The notes under the pieces are model-generated. The model saw only the letters and a list, made by a program, of their open reading frames with translations. It searched no databases and was not told where the DNA came from. The position numbers and the translations under genes were made by a program. This document shows, one piece after another, positions 8,778 through 16,828 of a stretch of DNA of 64,000 nt. Position 1 is the first letter of the stretch; each line of letters opens with the position of its first letter. Source of the DNA: JAFLBI01 sp964616465 (lineage in GTDB: Bacteria > Bacteroidota > Bacteroidia > Chitinophagales > Chitinophagaceae); assembly GCA_964616465.1 (NCBI GenBank), contig CAZTTO010000003.1, forward strand, positions 128,143 through 192,142, given 5' to 3'.

Positions 8778-8981
8778 TTAAGCTTTTGTACTGCTAGTAG
8801 TCTTCTTTTTAGAATCTTTCTTGCTGTCTTTCTTGCAGCATGAATCCTTGTCTTTTTTACCGTTTGAAGCTTCTTTCTTACAGCACTCTTTGTCTTTATC
8901 GCAAGATTTTTTATCCCCATGAGCGAAAGCTGCACCTGTTACTAACAAAGCAACAACAGCAAGTGAAAGTATTTTTTTCAT
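8778..8981 (-). CDS. Small secreted Cys/Lys-rich protein
   Basis: A 67-residue product with a clear signal peptide (MKKILSLAVVALLVTGAAFA, cut before HGDKK). The mature 47 residues hold five cysteines arranged as one single and two CC pairs (KSCDK, ECCKK, SCCKK) within a lysine-, aspartate- and serine-rich chain. I recognise no named family. The spacing suggests metal binding or disulfide-linked assembly, but this is guesswork. The gene has its own terminator and a 53-base gap from the psd gene upstream, so it may be expressed with the psd operon or alone. Confidence 0.7.
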   Translation of the reverse strand: MKKILSLAVVALLVTGAAFAHGDKKSCDKDKECCKKEASNGKKDKDSCCKKDSKKDSKKKTTSSTKA

Positions 8982-9034
8982 AATCGATTATTTAGTCAAA
9001 TGTAATGAATGTGTTGTGAAAAGCTTGTGAAAAA

Positions 9035-9694
9035 TCAAGACCAGGTTGCTAGAACAGTTACTCCCCCTTTTACAACCTGACCCATTTTTACTTCAACTTT
9101 AGCGTTGGTAGGAAGCAGCAAATCTACCCTACTTCCAAATTTTATGAAGCCATATTCTTCGGTCTGCTGTACAGATTGTCCTACCTGCAAGTAATTACAA
9201 ATTCTTTTAGCTAAGGCACCGGCAATTTGTTTGTATAAAACAGTTCCTTTAGGATGTTCAACAACAACACTCCATCGTTCGTTTTCGGTAGAGCTTTTGG
9301 GATGCCAAGCAACCAAATATTTTCCTTTGTGGTATTGGTTATACACTACTTTACCGGCAATAGGGTTTCTGTTTACATGCACATTGGCTGGACTCATAAA
9401 AACGCTTATTTGAAGGCGTTTTTCTTTGTAATATTCTTCATCAACCACCTCTTCAATCACCACCACTTTACCGTCGGCTGGAGCTACAATTGCATTATCA
9501 TCTATTGTATGTGTTCTATTAGGAACGCGGAAGAAAGAAACAATGAAAAGAAATAGGAATAATGTAATTGCAAATAAAACTGCGGCTAACCAGGGTAGAG
9601 TGCTGCTAATAAATGTAAATGACAGGAGATTAATAATACCAAAAGCCAAAGCGGCAATTCCAATTGAAGTATATCCTTCGCGATGAATGGTCAT
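9035..9694 (-). CDS. psd: Phosphatidylserine decarboxylase (PSD-A type)
   Basis: The 219-residue proenzyme has two N-terminal membrane segments (about 13-50), the FFRVPNRTH block, a VVAPADGKVVVIEE stretch, the FMSPANVHVNRNP motif and, near residue 190, FGSRVDLLLP. Self-cleavage at that Gly-Ser yields the pyruvoyl group that decarboxylates phosphatidylserine to phosphatidylethanolamine. The length fits the short PSD-A class. It lies 48 bases after cdsA on the same strand, and the pair supplies successive parts of phospholipid synthesis at the inner membrane. Confidence 0.93.
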   Translation of the reverse strand: MTIHREGYTSIGIAALAFGIINLLSFTFISSTLPWLAAVLFAITLFLFLFIVSFFRVPNRTHTIDDNAIVAPADGKVVVIEEVVDEEYYKEKRLQISVFMSPANVHVNRNPIAGKVVYNQYHKGKYLVAWHPKSSTENERWSVVVEHPKGTVLYKQIAGALAKRICNYLQVGQSVQQTEEYGFIKFGSRVDLLLPTNAKVEVKMGQVVKGGVTVLATWS

Positions 9695-9742
9695 GAAATT
9701 TTTTTGAGTGCCAAAGATACAGTCCTAGATTCAGAAAGAACG

Positions 9743-10627
9743 TTAATAAGAGATACTGCTTTTAAAGATGTAGAAAAATAGCCATACAAAGGGTACCGCC
9801 AACAATAAAGAGTCGAAGCGGTCTAAAAAACCTCCATGTCCTGGTAGTATGCGGCCACTATCTTTAACCTCTGCCATTCTTTTTAGCTTGCTTTCAAGCA
9901 AATCACCCAGTGTTCCAATAACACTTCCAATGAAGGCAATTGGTATAACAACAAACCATGGATAGTGTGTAAAATAGGCCAGTAGCGACATCAATCCCAT
10001 ACTACAAACAACACCACCAATGGTACCTTCCCATGTTTTTTTAGGTGATACAGAAGACAGAGGGGTTTTACCAATCAGGGAGCCACTTATATAAGCCATA
10101 GTATCGTTGATCCAAATAGATGCCAGCAACATAATTGGCACTGTGGCGTACCCTAAAACATACAAACTGTTTTCCCATTCCATTTCTACTTCATATAAAT
10201 CAATGAGCATACCAAATGAAAGTGAGATATAGAACAATCCGCCTATAGCCCATTTTAAATGAGGAAAATGAAATCGCTTGCTAAATAAAATTTCAGTAAT
10301 TGGAAAAACAATCAACATGGTTAGCATCAACCACCATCCAATTTCTTCTACAGAAAAACTCCCTATGGTGAAAGCTTCATCACACATCCACAACATAAAT
10401 CCCCATCCAGCAAGCATTAAAAGCCAACGCTGAAAATGATCGAGCTGGCGGTAAGTTGGATGAATTTTTTCCATCAGCCTATGCCATTCAAACCATGCAC
10501 CAAAATGAACAATTGAAAACAAAAACAGATAGCTCCAGTTATTCCATAATAAGCCACCCAGCATAACCACTACAAAGACCAATGCACTGAGGGCGCGCGT
10601 TTTAAAGGTGGCTGCATGAAGGGCCAT
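9743..10627 (-). CDS. cdsA: Phosphatidate cytidylyltransferase
   Basis: A 294-residue polytopic inner-membrane enzyme with about seven or eight hydrophobic segments. The C-terminal part carries SPKKTWEGTIGG and the family signature beginning at KRMAEVKDSG and ending PGHGGFLDRFDS near residue 275. It makes CDP-diacylglycerol from phosphatidate and CTP, the precursor of all phospholipids. It sits between nagA (32-base gap) and psd (48-base gap) in the leftward operon. Confidence 0.95.
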   Translation of the reverse strand: MALHAATFKTRALSALVFVVVMLGGLLWNNWSYLFLFSIVHFGAWFEWHRLMEKIHPTYRQLDHFQRWLLMLAGWGFMLWMCDEAFTIGSFSVEEIGWWLMLTMLIVFPITEILFSKRFHFPHLKWAIGGLFYISLSFGMLIDLYEVEMEWENSLYVLGYATVPIMLLASIWINDTMAYISGSLIGKTPLSSVSPKKTWEGTIGGVVCSMGLMSLLAYFTHYPWFVVIPIAFIGSVIGTLGDLLESKLKRMAEVKDSGRILPGHGGFLDRFDSLLLAVPFVWLFFYIFKSSISY

Positions 10628-10659
10628 AATGGGTTGAAATTGTTATTAGAATAAAGGTA

Positions 10660-11757
10660 CTACTTGACTTTCACTTGTTCATGGGAATCACAAAAAATAA
10701 CCTCCCAATCTTCAGTAAGTGCAAGCAAATGCGCCGACTTGTTTTCTTGAATAAATCCGAAATCAGTATCTAGTTTCAAAAGTTGTGCTGGGCCAGCAGA
10801 ACACATCCATAAAGCATCTTCTTCTGAAATATCTGCAAGATTTTGTAAATTCTTGCAGGCTTGTAACATAGTTAATGCAGATCCACTCAATATACCATTG
10901 CTGGTATAATGGTCTCCTGAGAGCGTATGCTGATAGGGCCCGGTGCTGGTTTCGGTAACTGCATCTGTTATAGCAAACAATCTTCTACCCAAAAGTTTGT
11001 AAGCTATCTGTATCATTTGAGGGTGTACATGAATGCCGTCTGGAATAATTGAACATGTTACGTTTGTGCTAGAAAGTGCTGCAATTGCTAAACCGGGATT
11101 TCTATGGTCGCAGCCCGACATAGCATTGAATAAATGCGTAACCGCTGGAATGCCTAATGCAAAACCTTTTTGCGACTCTTGCAAAGTTGCGTTGCTGTGT
11201 CCTGCTGATATTATTATACTATAAGACTGAATAAGTGCAATAATTTCTGGACTTGTAATTTCTGGTGCAAGCGTAATCATTTTAATGACACCTGACCCAT
11301 ATTCAAGCAAGTCTTTTACTTCATTGATATCTGGGGGGTGAACCCATTCTTCAACATGCGCTCCTCTTTTTACAGGATGCATCCATGGACCTTCAACATG
11401 TAAACCCAAGCAGCCTTGATGCCCCTGCTCCCAATAATTTCGAACAGCATCAATACAAGCATGAATAACGGGTGTTGGATGTGTGGCTACTGTTGGTAAG
11501 AAAGCAGCTGCACCGCCCTTTTTTGAATAATCTCGAATTGCCTGAATTGTAGTTATGTCTGGAAATACCGAAAGCAACCGACCATGCGTACCATAAATTT
11601 GTGCGTCTACAAAAGCTGGGACCAATAACGGAACTACTGGCCCATCTTTAGCTGTTGTTGGGCGAATTGCGGCGATTGTTCCATCAACCACTTCAACCGT
11701 ATGGTTCATCAACCATTGGTTGCCGTCAAAAATTCTTTGGGCTGCAATGGTTGTCAT
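10660..11757 (-). CDS. nagA: N-acetylglucosamine-6-phosphate deacetylase
   Basis: The 365-residue protein is an amidohydrolase-fold deacetylase. The ligands and catalytic residues expected for NagA are present: Glu in LHVEGPW, His in SAGHSNA, His in THLFNAMSG, the substrate loop IPDGIHVHP and Asp in FAITDAV. It removes acetate from GlcNAc-6-phosphate to give glucosamine-6-phosphate for reuse in cell-wall synthesis or glycolysis. No nagB is adjacent. Its start overlaps the stop of the nitrilase gene by four bases, which suggests translational coupling. Confidence 0.93.
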   Translation of the reverse strand: MTTIAAQRIFDGNQWLMNHTVEVVDGTIAAIRPTTAKDGPVVPLLVPAFVDAQIYGTHGRLLSVFPDITTIQAIRDYSKKGGAAAFLPTVATHPTPVIHACIDAVRNYWEQGHQGCLGLHVEGPWMHPVKRGAHVEEWVHPPDINEVKDLLEYGSGVIKMITLAPEITSPEIIALIQSYSIIISAGHSNATLQESQKGFALGIPAVTHLFNAMSGCDHRNPGLAIAALSSTNVTCSIIPDGIHVHPQMIQIAYKLLGRRLFAITDAVTETSTGPYQHTLSGDHYTSNGILSGSALTMLQACKNLQNLADISEEDALWMCSAGPAQLLKLDTDFGFIQENKSAHLLALTEDWEVIFCDSHEQVKVK

Positions 11758-12557
11758 GCTGAAAAATTTAGCAGCCGAAATGCATCTGCATCTTTCAAAA
11801 AAGGAAGCTTTTGTCTGGTTTCTTGTAACAGGATTTCATCTAAATGATGACTATACATAATAGGTGTTTGGCTGTGTTCAAAAAGAATTTGTCCCATAGG
11901 GTCTATAATCCTGCTATCGCCACTGTGTGCAATTCCGTTTCCATCTTCACCCACACGATTTACACCTACTACATAACATTGGTTTTCTATAGCCCTGGCT
12001 TGTAACAATGTTTTCCAGGCAAGGCTTCTTCTTTCGGGCCAGTTGGCAACATATAGAATAACATCATATTCAGGCTCATCACCAGCTGATTGTCTTGCCC
12101 AAACCGGGAAGCGCAAATCATAGCAAACCTGTAATAAAATTTTCCATCCTTTTACCGAAACAACCACTCTTTTTTCGCCTGCTGTATAATGCTTATCCTC
12201 TTCAGCATAAGCAAATAAATGTCGTTTATCGTAGTGATAGTATACTCCATTGGGCTGCATCCATATAAAGCGGTTAAAAAAAAGATCTCCCTCAGCAATC
12301 ATGACACTACCAGCTAGAATAATTCTTTTCTTCTGCGACATGGTTCGCATCCATGCAACAGTTGGCCCATCCATAGTTTCTGCAAATTGTTGCGGTTGCA
12401 TACTAAATCCGGTACTAAACATTTCTGGAAGCACAACAACTTCGGCCCCATGAGGCAATTTTTCAAGTTGTTTATTGAAGTGGTTCAGATTAGCTAAAGG
12501 GCTTTCCCAATGAAGTGCAGACTGAAGTAGAGTAATATGCAGCGGTGATGTTATCAT
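11754..12557 (-). CDS. Nitrilase-superfamily amidohydrolase (omega-amidase YafV type)
   Basis: A 267-residue C-N hydrolase. The Glu-Lys-Cys triad is visible: Glu in VVLPEMFSTGFS near 45, Lys in YDKRHLFAYA near 120 and Cys in LLQVCYDLRFP near 145. The MFSTGF sequence after the Glu is characteristic of the YafV/omega-amidase group, which hydrolyses alpha-ketoglutaramate or alpha-ketosuccinamate to repair a side product of transamination. It is the third gene of the leftward operon, 9 bases after lpxR and overlapping nagA by four bases. Confidence 0.88.
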   Translation of the reverse strand: MITSPLHITLLQSALHWESPLANLNHFNKQLEKLPHGAEVVVLPEMFSTGFSMQPQQFAETMDGPTVAWMRTMSQKKRIILAGSVMIAEGDLFFNRFIWMQPNGVYYHYDKRHLFAYAEEDKHYTAGEKRVVVSVKGWKILLQVCYDLRFPVWARQSAGDEPEYDVILYVANWPERRSLAWKTLLQARAIENQCYVVGVNRVGEDGNGIAHSGDSRIIDPMGQILFEHSQTPIMYSHHLDEILLQETRQKLPFLKDADAFRLLNFSA

Positions 12558-12566
12558 AAGGTGAAG

Positions 12567-13490
12567 TTACCATCGATAAGCCAATTGCAAACTTCCATAT
12601 CTGTGAGGTCGTGCCTGTACAGTTGTTGCTCTTGCCATATACACAGCCTCAAAGCGAACTTGCCAGCGCTTTTTAGCATAGGCCAATCCCCATGCTTGCC
12701 GAAACCAAACTGGTACTGGGTTGCGGGTAATACCGCTTGAAGGGCGATTTATCCAACTACCCTGAATGGTTGCATCATAGCCTTGAATTGTGAAGTAGGG
12801 ATGATAATAGATATACCACTCCTTCTCAAGGTTATTATTTCCCAAGGTTCTTGCACCAAAAAGTGATGAGCGGGCAAGTTGATTTGTTTTACCCATCAAA
12901 AAATAGGATCCTAGCTTTGCGTTGATATAGGCAGTACCAATGCTCAAGTCGGTATGTGGGATGATTTTTGCGAATGATTTTTCTGCTTTTGTTCCAAATA
13001 GGTTTTGCGCCCAACCGCCTGAAAAATTCACAGAAAGCATATTTGGAATTTGGTATTCCCAACCAGGGAAATCTCCCAAGCGAACAATACGATGCAACAT
13101 GAGTTGCACATCCTCTGCTAATGAGGCTTTACCAATAACGCCCACTTGTGCTTGCCAGTACAACAAACGCTCATTTGATAAAAACTTATGTTTAGCATAC
13201 CATGCGTACAAATGACCAGCATAGGGACGGTCGACCAGCGTACTGTCTGTAAACGCCCTTCTGTTGGGCGTAAACATTTCGTGTCCAAGCCCATAGCTCA
13301 CCAATGAAGATCTGTCTTTTTTTGATGGACTTCTCCATCCTATAATTAATCCATTTGTATAATAACGGTCGCTGTTCCGTAACAAATAGGAGTCATTTTC
13401 TGTGGTAAGAAACAGTTCACCTTTTTGTCCCCGCACTTCTATTGATGCTGTTATACCAATTAGTAGCGCTACAATTCCCAATCTTTTCAT
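12567..13490 (-). CDS. LpxR-family outer membrane lipid A 3'-O-deacylase
   Basis: The 307-residue protein has a signal peptide ending near EVRGQ and then an outer membrane barrel. The LpxR/DUF2219 signature TENDSY, DRYYTNGLIIGW is followed by FTPN, RPYAG and a VGVIGKASLAEDVQLMLHRI block whose Glu, Gln and His correspond to the active-site region of Salmonella LpxR (Asn, Asp and a distant His). The enzyme there removes a 3'-acyloxyacyl chain from lipid A with calcium. It ends in an aromatic residue (LAYRW), as barrels do. It overlaps recX by four bases. Whether it acts on lipid A here is inferred. Confidence 0.82.
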   Translation of the reverse strand: MKRLGIVALLIGITASIEVRGQKGELFLTTENDSYLLRNSDRYYTNGLIIGWRSPSKKDRSSLVSYGLGHEMFTPNRRAFTDSTLVDRPYAGHLYAWYAKHKFLSNERLLYWQAQVGVIGKASLAEDVQLMLHRIVRLGDFPGWEYQIPNMLSVNFSGGWAQNLFGTKAEKSFAKIIPHTDLSIGTAYINAKLGSYFLMGKTNQLARSSLFGARTLGNNNLEKEWYIYYHPYFTIQGYDATIQGSWINRPSSGITRNPVPVWFRQAWGLAYAKKRWQVRFEAVYMARATTVQARPHRYGSLQLAYRW

Positions 13491-13990
13491 GCTTTTTTTA
13501 CAAGGGTTTCCAATTGAGCGTAAATGTATTCTTTTTCAAATCCTTTACTGAATAGGTATTGGTAAAGTGCTGCCTTTTTTTCCAGAATTGATTTCTTGTT
13601 CAGACTCTGCCATTTTTTTTCAGCCAGCTTCTGAACAGTATGCACATAGTCTTCTTCTGGTATAGAAGCAAGTGCTTTTTTCAAACAATATGCACTTACT
13701 TTTTTCTGCATAAGGCCCTCTCTAATTTTCATGCGCCCCCATTGTTTCATTCTAAACTTACCCCCCGCATAAGCCATAGCAAAACGCTCTTCATTTAAAT
13801 AGTCAGATTCAATGAGTTCTGCTAATATTTTTTCTACAGACTCTTTAAAAAGCCCCATACTATACAACTTCTCTTTCACTTCATAATGCGATCTTTCTTG
13901 GTAAGCACAATGTCGTTGAATCTTTACAAGCGCCTCATTTTCACTGAAATTTTTCAAATTTTGAGCTAATTTTAAGGTTTGAGTGAACAA
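13487..13990 (-). CDS. recX: RecX-family regulatory protein
   Basis: The conserved part reads CAYQERSHYEVKEKL, then LIESDYLNEERFAMAYAGGKFRMKQWG and QYLFSKGFE near the end, which are the tandem three-helix RecX repeats that bind and modulate RecA filaments. The start is uncertain: the only upstream ATG (14086) would run 54 bases into the divergent response regulator, so a TTG at 13990 or 13957 is more likely; I give 13990. It is the first gene of the six-gene leftward operon and shares an ATGA overlap with lpxR. Confidence 0.85.
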   Translation of the reverse strand: MFTQTLKLAQNLKNFSENEALVKIQRHCAYQERSHYEVKEKLYSMGLFKESVEKILAELIESDYLNEERFAMAYAGGKFRMKQWGRMKIREGLMQKKVSAYCLKKALASIPEEDYVHTVQKLAEKKWQSLNKKSILEKKAALYQYLFSKGFEKEYIYAQLETLVKKA

Positions 13991-14008
13991 ATCCGCCCCA
14001 AATAAACT

Positions 14009-14016
14009 TAATTTTG
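14009..14016 (+). promoter_or_regulatory. Possible -7 element of the response regulator gene
   Basis: TAATTTTG at 14009-14016 fits the Bacteroidota TAnnTTTG element and lies 17 bases before the response regulator ATG. A TTTG at 13978-13981 is 27 bases upstream, longer than the usual spacing, so the -33 part is not convincing. Confidence 0.4.
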
Positions 14017-14032
14017 AAAACAACCACAACCG

Positions 14033-14485
14033 ATGCCACCAATTTTTGATGTAAACGAAAAAACCCTTGAGAAGCTTGCACAACACAGTGTGCTCTTAAT
14101 TGACGATGACAAGATTTATCAGTTCACCGCCAGGAAAATACTTGAATCTACTGGCTTAACAAAGCGTATTTTATCTTTTTATAATGGAGAAGAGGCAATT
14201 AACTACCTCAAAAATGAGGCTATGTCCGATGAGTCTACTCCAGATGTTATTTTTTTAGATATTAACATGCCCATCATGAATGGATGGGAGTTTTTGGAAG
14301 AATATAAAAAACTCAAAGGAACCTTTCCAAAGCCTATTGTTGTGTATATGGTTAGTTCTTCAGTAGATGATAGTGATATTCAGCGATCAAAAGAGTATGA
14401 AAGCGTTTCCGATTATATCATTAAACCCATCCCACGCGAAAAATACGAGCAACTAATCACAAGTCTTAGAGACGCTACCCAGTAA
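14033..14485 (+). CDS. Single-domain response regulator (CheY-like receiver)
   Basis: The 150-residue protein is a receiver domain alone. It has the acidic pair in VLLIDDDKIYQF (residues about 20-31), the phosphoacceptor Asp in VIFLDINMPIMNGWEF near 76, a Ser in MVSSSVDD and the conserved Lys in DYIIKPI near 134. There is no output domain, so it must act through protein contact or as a phosphate relay. No histidine kinase is nearby. The arrangement of about 20 residues before the receiver is typical of Bacteroidota single-domain regulators. Confidence 0.9.
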   Translation: MPPIFDVNEKTLEKLAQHSVLLIDDDKIYQFTARKILESTGLTKRILSFYNGEEAINYLKNEAMSDESTPDVIFLDINMPIMNGWEFLEEYKKLKGTFPKPIVVYMVSSSVDDSDIQRSKEYESVSDYIIKPIPREKYEQLITSLRDATQ

Positions 14486-14520
14486 GGTTTTCCCCACTCT
14501 GTAAACCTACTGCCGCTTTA

Positions 14521-14553
14521 TTGGAACGGCTATTTGTCACTTCACTAGTTTTG
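14521..14553 (+). promoter_or_regulatory. Promoter of dnaN
   Basis: TTG at 14521-14523 and TAGTTTTG at 14546-14553, 22 bases apart, fit the Bacteroidota TTTG-N17-23-TAnnTTTG promoter. The dnaN ATG follows 33 bases downstream. Confidence 0.6.
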
Positions 14554-14586
14554 CATTAGGTTTGTTGCACAGATAAAACCTTAGGA

Positions 14587-15702
14587 ATGAAGTTTATAGT
14601 ATCCTCAAACTCTTTGTTGAAGCACCTCCAATTGATTAATGGAGTTATTAATGCTAATACTGTCTTGCCTATTTTGGAAGACTTCTTGTTCGAAATTCAA
14701 GATAAAAAATTGCATGTGGTTGCAAGCGACTTAGAAACATTGATGCGCGTGCAAATGGACGTTGAAAGTAAGGCAAACGGGAAGGTTTGTATTCCAGCTA
14801 AAATTTTAATGGATACACTTAAAAATATTGCCGATCAACCTCTAACATTCAACATTGACAAAAACTTCCAAGTTGAAATTACCAGCGATAGTGGTAAATA
14901 TAAAATGATGGGCGAAAACCCTGATAATTTCCCAAAAGCAGCGCCAGCCGATGATGCAAAGAGCTTTACCATGACAAGTGGCGGATTGGTTACAGCGATT
15001 AATAAAACATTGTTTGCTGTTAGTAACGATGATCTTCGTCCGGCTATGACCGGTGTGTATTTTGAGCTACTTAAAGACGGTGTTCAGTTTGTTGCAACCG
15101 ATGCACACCGATTGGTAAAATATAAAAGAACAGATGTAGAGGTAAGTCATGCAGATTCTTTTATTGTGCCTAAAAAATCATTGAATTTACTGCGTAATGC
15201 TTTGCCAGATAATGATGAGACAATTACTGTAAGTTATAATTCAAATCATTTATTCGTTCAGCAGGGTGAAACAGAAATGATTTGCCGTTTAATTGAAGCT
15301 CGTTTCCCTGATTATAAAGTGGTTATTCCAGCCGACAACCCTTACAAAATGGTGGTAAACAGAGCCGACTTTCAAAGCGCTCTAAGGCGAGTAAGCGTAT
15401 TTAGTAATAAAAGCACCAATCAAGTTGCTCTTCAAATTAATGGAAATGAACTTAAAATGACTGCCCAAGATATTGATTTCAGCAATGAAGGTAATGAGCG
15501 TATGAATTGTGAGTTTGATGGGGGCGATTTACAAATTGCTTTCAACGCGCGCTTCTTAGTAGAAATGCTGAATGCAGCTGAAACAGATGAAGTAGTCATG
15601 AAACTTTCTGCACCTAACAAAGCGGGTATTATCCACCCTTCCGAGACCGCTGAAAATGAGGAGTTGCTTATGTTAGTCATGCCGCTCATGTTGAATAATT
15701 AA
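14587..15702 (+). CDS. dnaN: DNA polymerase III beta subunit (sliding clamp)
   Basis: At 371 residues it has the usual clamp length, made of three structurally repeated domains. Recognisable stretches are MKFIVSSNSLLKHLQ, VLPILEDFLFE, the FVATDAHRLVKYKR block in domain 2 and FNARFLVEML in domain 3, with the C-terminal MLVMPLMLNN resembling the usual MPMR ending that helps form the peptide-binding cleft. It tethers polymerase to DNA as a ring dimer. No dnaA, recF or gyrB is adjacent, as is common in Bacteroidota. A strong terminator follows. Confidence 0.97.
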   Translation: MKFIVSSNSLLKHLQLINGVINANTVLPILEDFLFEIQDKKLHVVASDLETLMRVQMDVESKANGKVCIPAKILMDTLKNIADQPLTFNIDKNFQVEITSDSGKYKMMGENPDNFPKAAPADDAKSFTMTSGGLVTAINKTLFAVSNDDLRPAMTGVYFELLKDGVQFVATDAHRLVKYKRTDVEVSHADSFIVPKKSLNLLRNALPDNDETITVSYNSNHLFVQQGETEMICRLIEARFPDYKVVIPADNPYKMVVNRADFQSALRRVSVFSNKSTNQVALQINGNELKMTAQDIDFSNEGNERMNCEFDGGDLQIAFNARFLVEMLNAAETDEVVMKLSAPNKAGIIHPSETAENEELLMLVMPLMLNN

Positions 15703-15723
15703 TACATTAATTTTATTGCTTTT

Positions 15724-15763
15724 AAACTGCTTCAGCTAATCATGCTGGAGCAGTTTTGTTTTG
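15724..15763 (+). terminator. Rho-independent terminator of dnaN
   Basis: A 12-base-pair stem with one mismatch (arms AACTGCTTCAGC and GCTGGAGCAGTT) with a 7-base loop is followed by TTGTTTTG. Confidence 0.85.
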
Positions 15764-15859
15764 TGTGGTAAATCTAAAGAGTTTGATTTTTTAACATTCA
15801 AACGACCGCTTACAGTATTCAATTCACTTATTTTGCAATTCCCCTTTAAAAACAGTAGG

Positions 15860-16759
15860 ATGCATAGATTTAGCAGGACGTCTATATTTTTTTCTTATTT
15901 GCTTGTCTTTTGTTTCATGGCAGTTCAAGCTTTTGCACAAACAGTGGATAGCCTCGACAAAAAAGATATTGACAGCTTACAGATAGTAAAAATGGAGTCG
16001 AAAAGACCGTTAAAACTTTTGCATGCAGAGCCATTATACATTGATTTAATTCGCGATTTAGGCGCTAGAAAAGGAGAGAAAGAGTGGAATATAGGAGCTG
16101 GCATTCAAGATAATATTGAGTTTGATACCTATCAAGCATTAATTGAATATGAGTGGGCACCTATTAACAGACTTGGTTTGGAGGTAGAACTGCCTTTTAC
16201 AATGAATGCATTCTCTACAAGAACGGCACCTACTACCAGCAGGTTGAACAGCCTAAAATTAGCTGCACAATATACTTTCTTGGTAAGTGATGTTGCAAAA
16301 ACATCTCTTGCTATTGGTTATTTACATGAGTTTGAATTACCCGAGTTTAGAGATTATGGCAAAACTCGTATGCTACAAGGCCATCTTTTTAGTCCATTTT
16401 TTATAGCTGCAAAAAGATGGGATACACATCTTCATACCTTAATTTATACTGGTCCAATTATTGAAAGAAACTTAGTCAGTCGAACATCACACGTTGGCTA
16501 TCAATTTCATTTCAACTTTCATTATATGATTCCTGGTACAAGAAACTTTATAGGTATAGAATGGAATAATATTCGCGACAAACAAATGTCGAGTAGCGTT
16601 ATTAGACCTCAAATGCGTGTTTCGGTTACAGATCATATGTTGGTTGGTATTGTAACAGGTATTCCTACTCGACGACAAAACGAAAGATTTAGTTCTTTCT
16701 TGCGGCTTATTTACGAGCCGCCACACAAAAAAGCAGTTGCTAAGCAGGTAAAATCTTAG
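15860..16759 (+). CDS. HAEPLYID family secreted protein, probable outer membrane barrel
   Basis: From ATG 15860 the protein has 299 residues; the frame opens at a TTG at 15761 but the later start gives a proper signal peptide ending QAFAQ. The mature part contains HAEPLYIDLIRDLGARKGE, the namesake of the HAEPLYID family of Bacteroidota. Alternating hydrophobic and aromatic strands and short turns suggest a beta-barrel. The function is unknown; homologues have at times been mislabelled as purine synthesis enzymes, which the sequence does not support. It stands between dnaN's terminator and the sterol desaturase gene. Confidence 0.75.
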   Translation: MHRFSRTSIFFSYLLVFCFMAVQAFAQTVDSLDKKDIDSLQIVKMESKRPLKLLHAEPLYIDLIRDLGARKGEKEWNIGAGIQDNIEFDTYQALIEYEWAPINRLGLEVELPFTMNAFSTRTAPTTSRLNSLKLAAQYTFLVSDVAKTSLAIGYLHEFELPEFRDYGKTRMLQGHLFSPFFIAAKRWDTHLHTLIYTGPIIERNLVSRTSHVGYQFHFNFHYMIPGTRNFIGIEWNNIRDKQMSSSVIRPQMRVSVTDHMLVGIVTGIPTRRQNERFSSFLRLIYEPPHKKAVAKQVKS

Positions 16760-16828
16760 TAGGTCCTGAACAAGAAAAGCAAACTGTTGTCTTAATTTGT
16801 ACTTTAGACAGCACTTAAAGCTTGCTAT

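Noticed and set aside
14033..14086. RecX start at ATG 14086
   Set aside because: It would overlap the divergent response regulator by 54 bases; the extra residues are not RecX-like.
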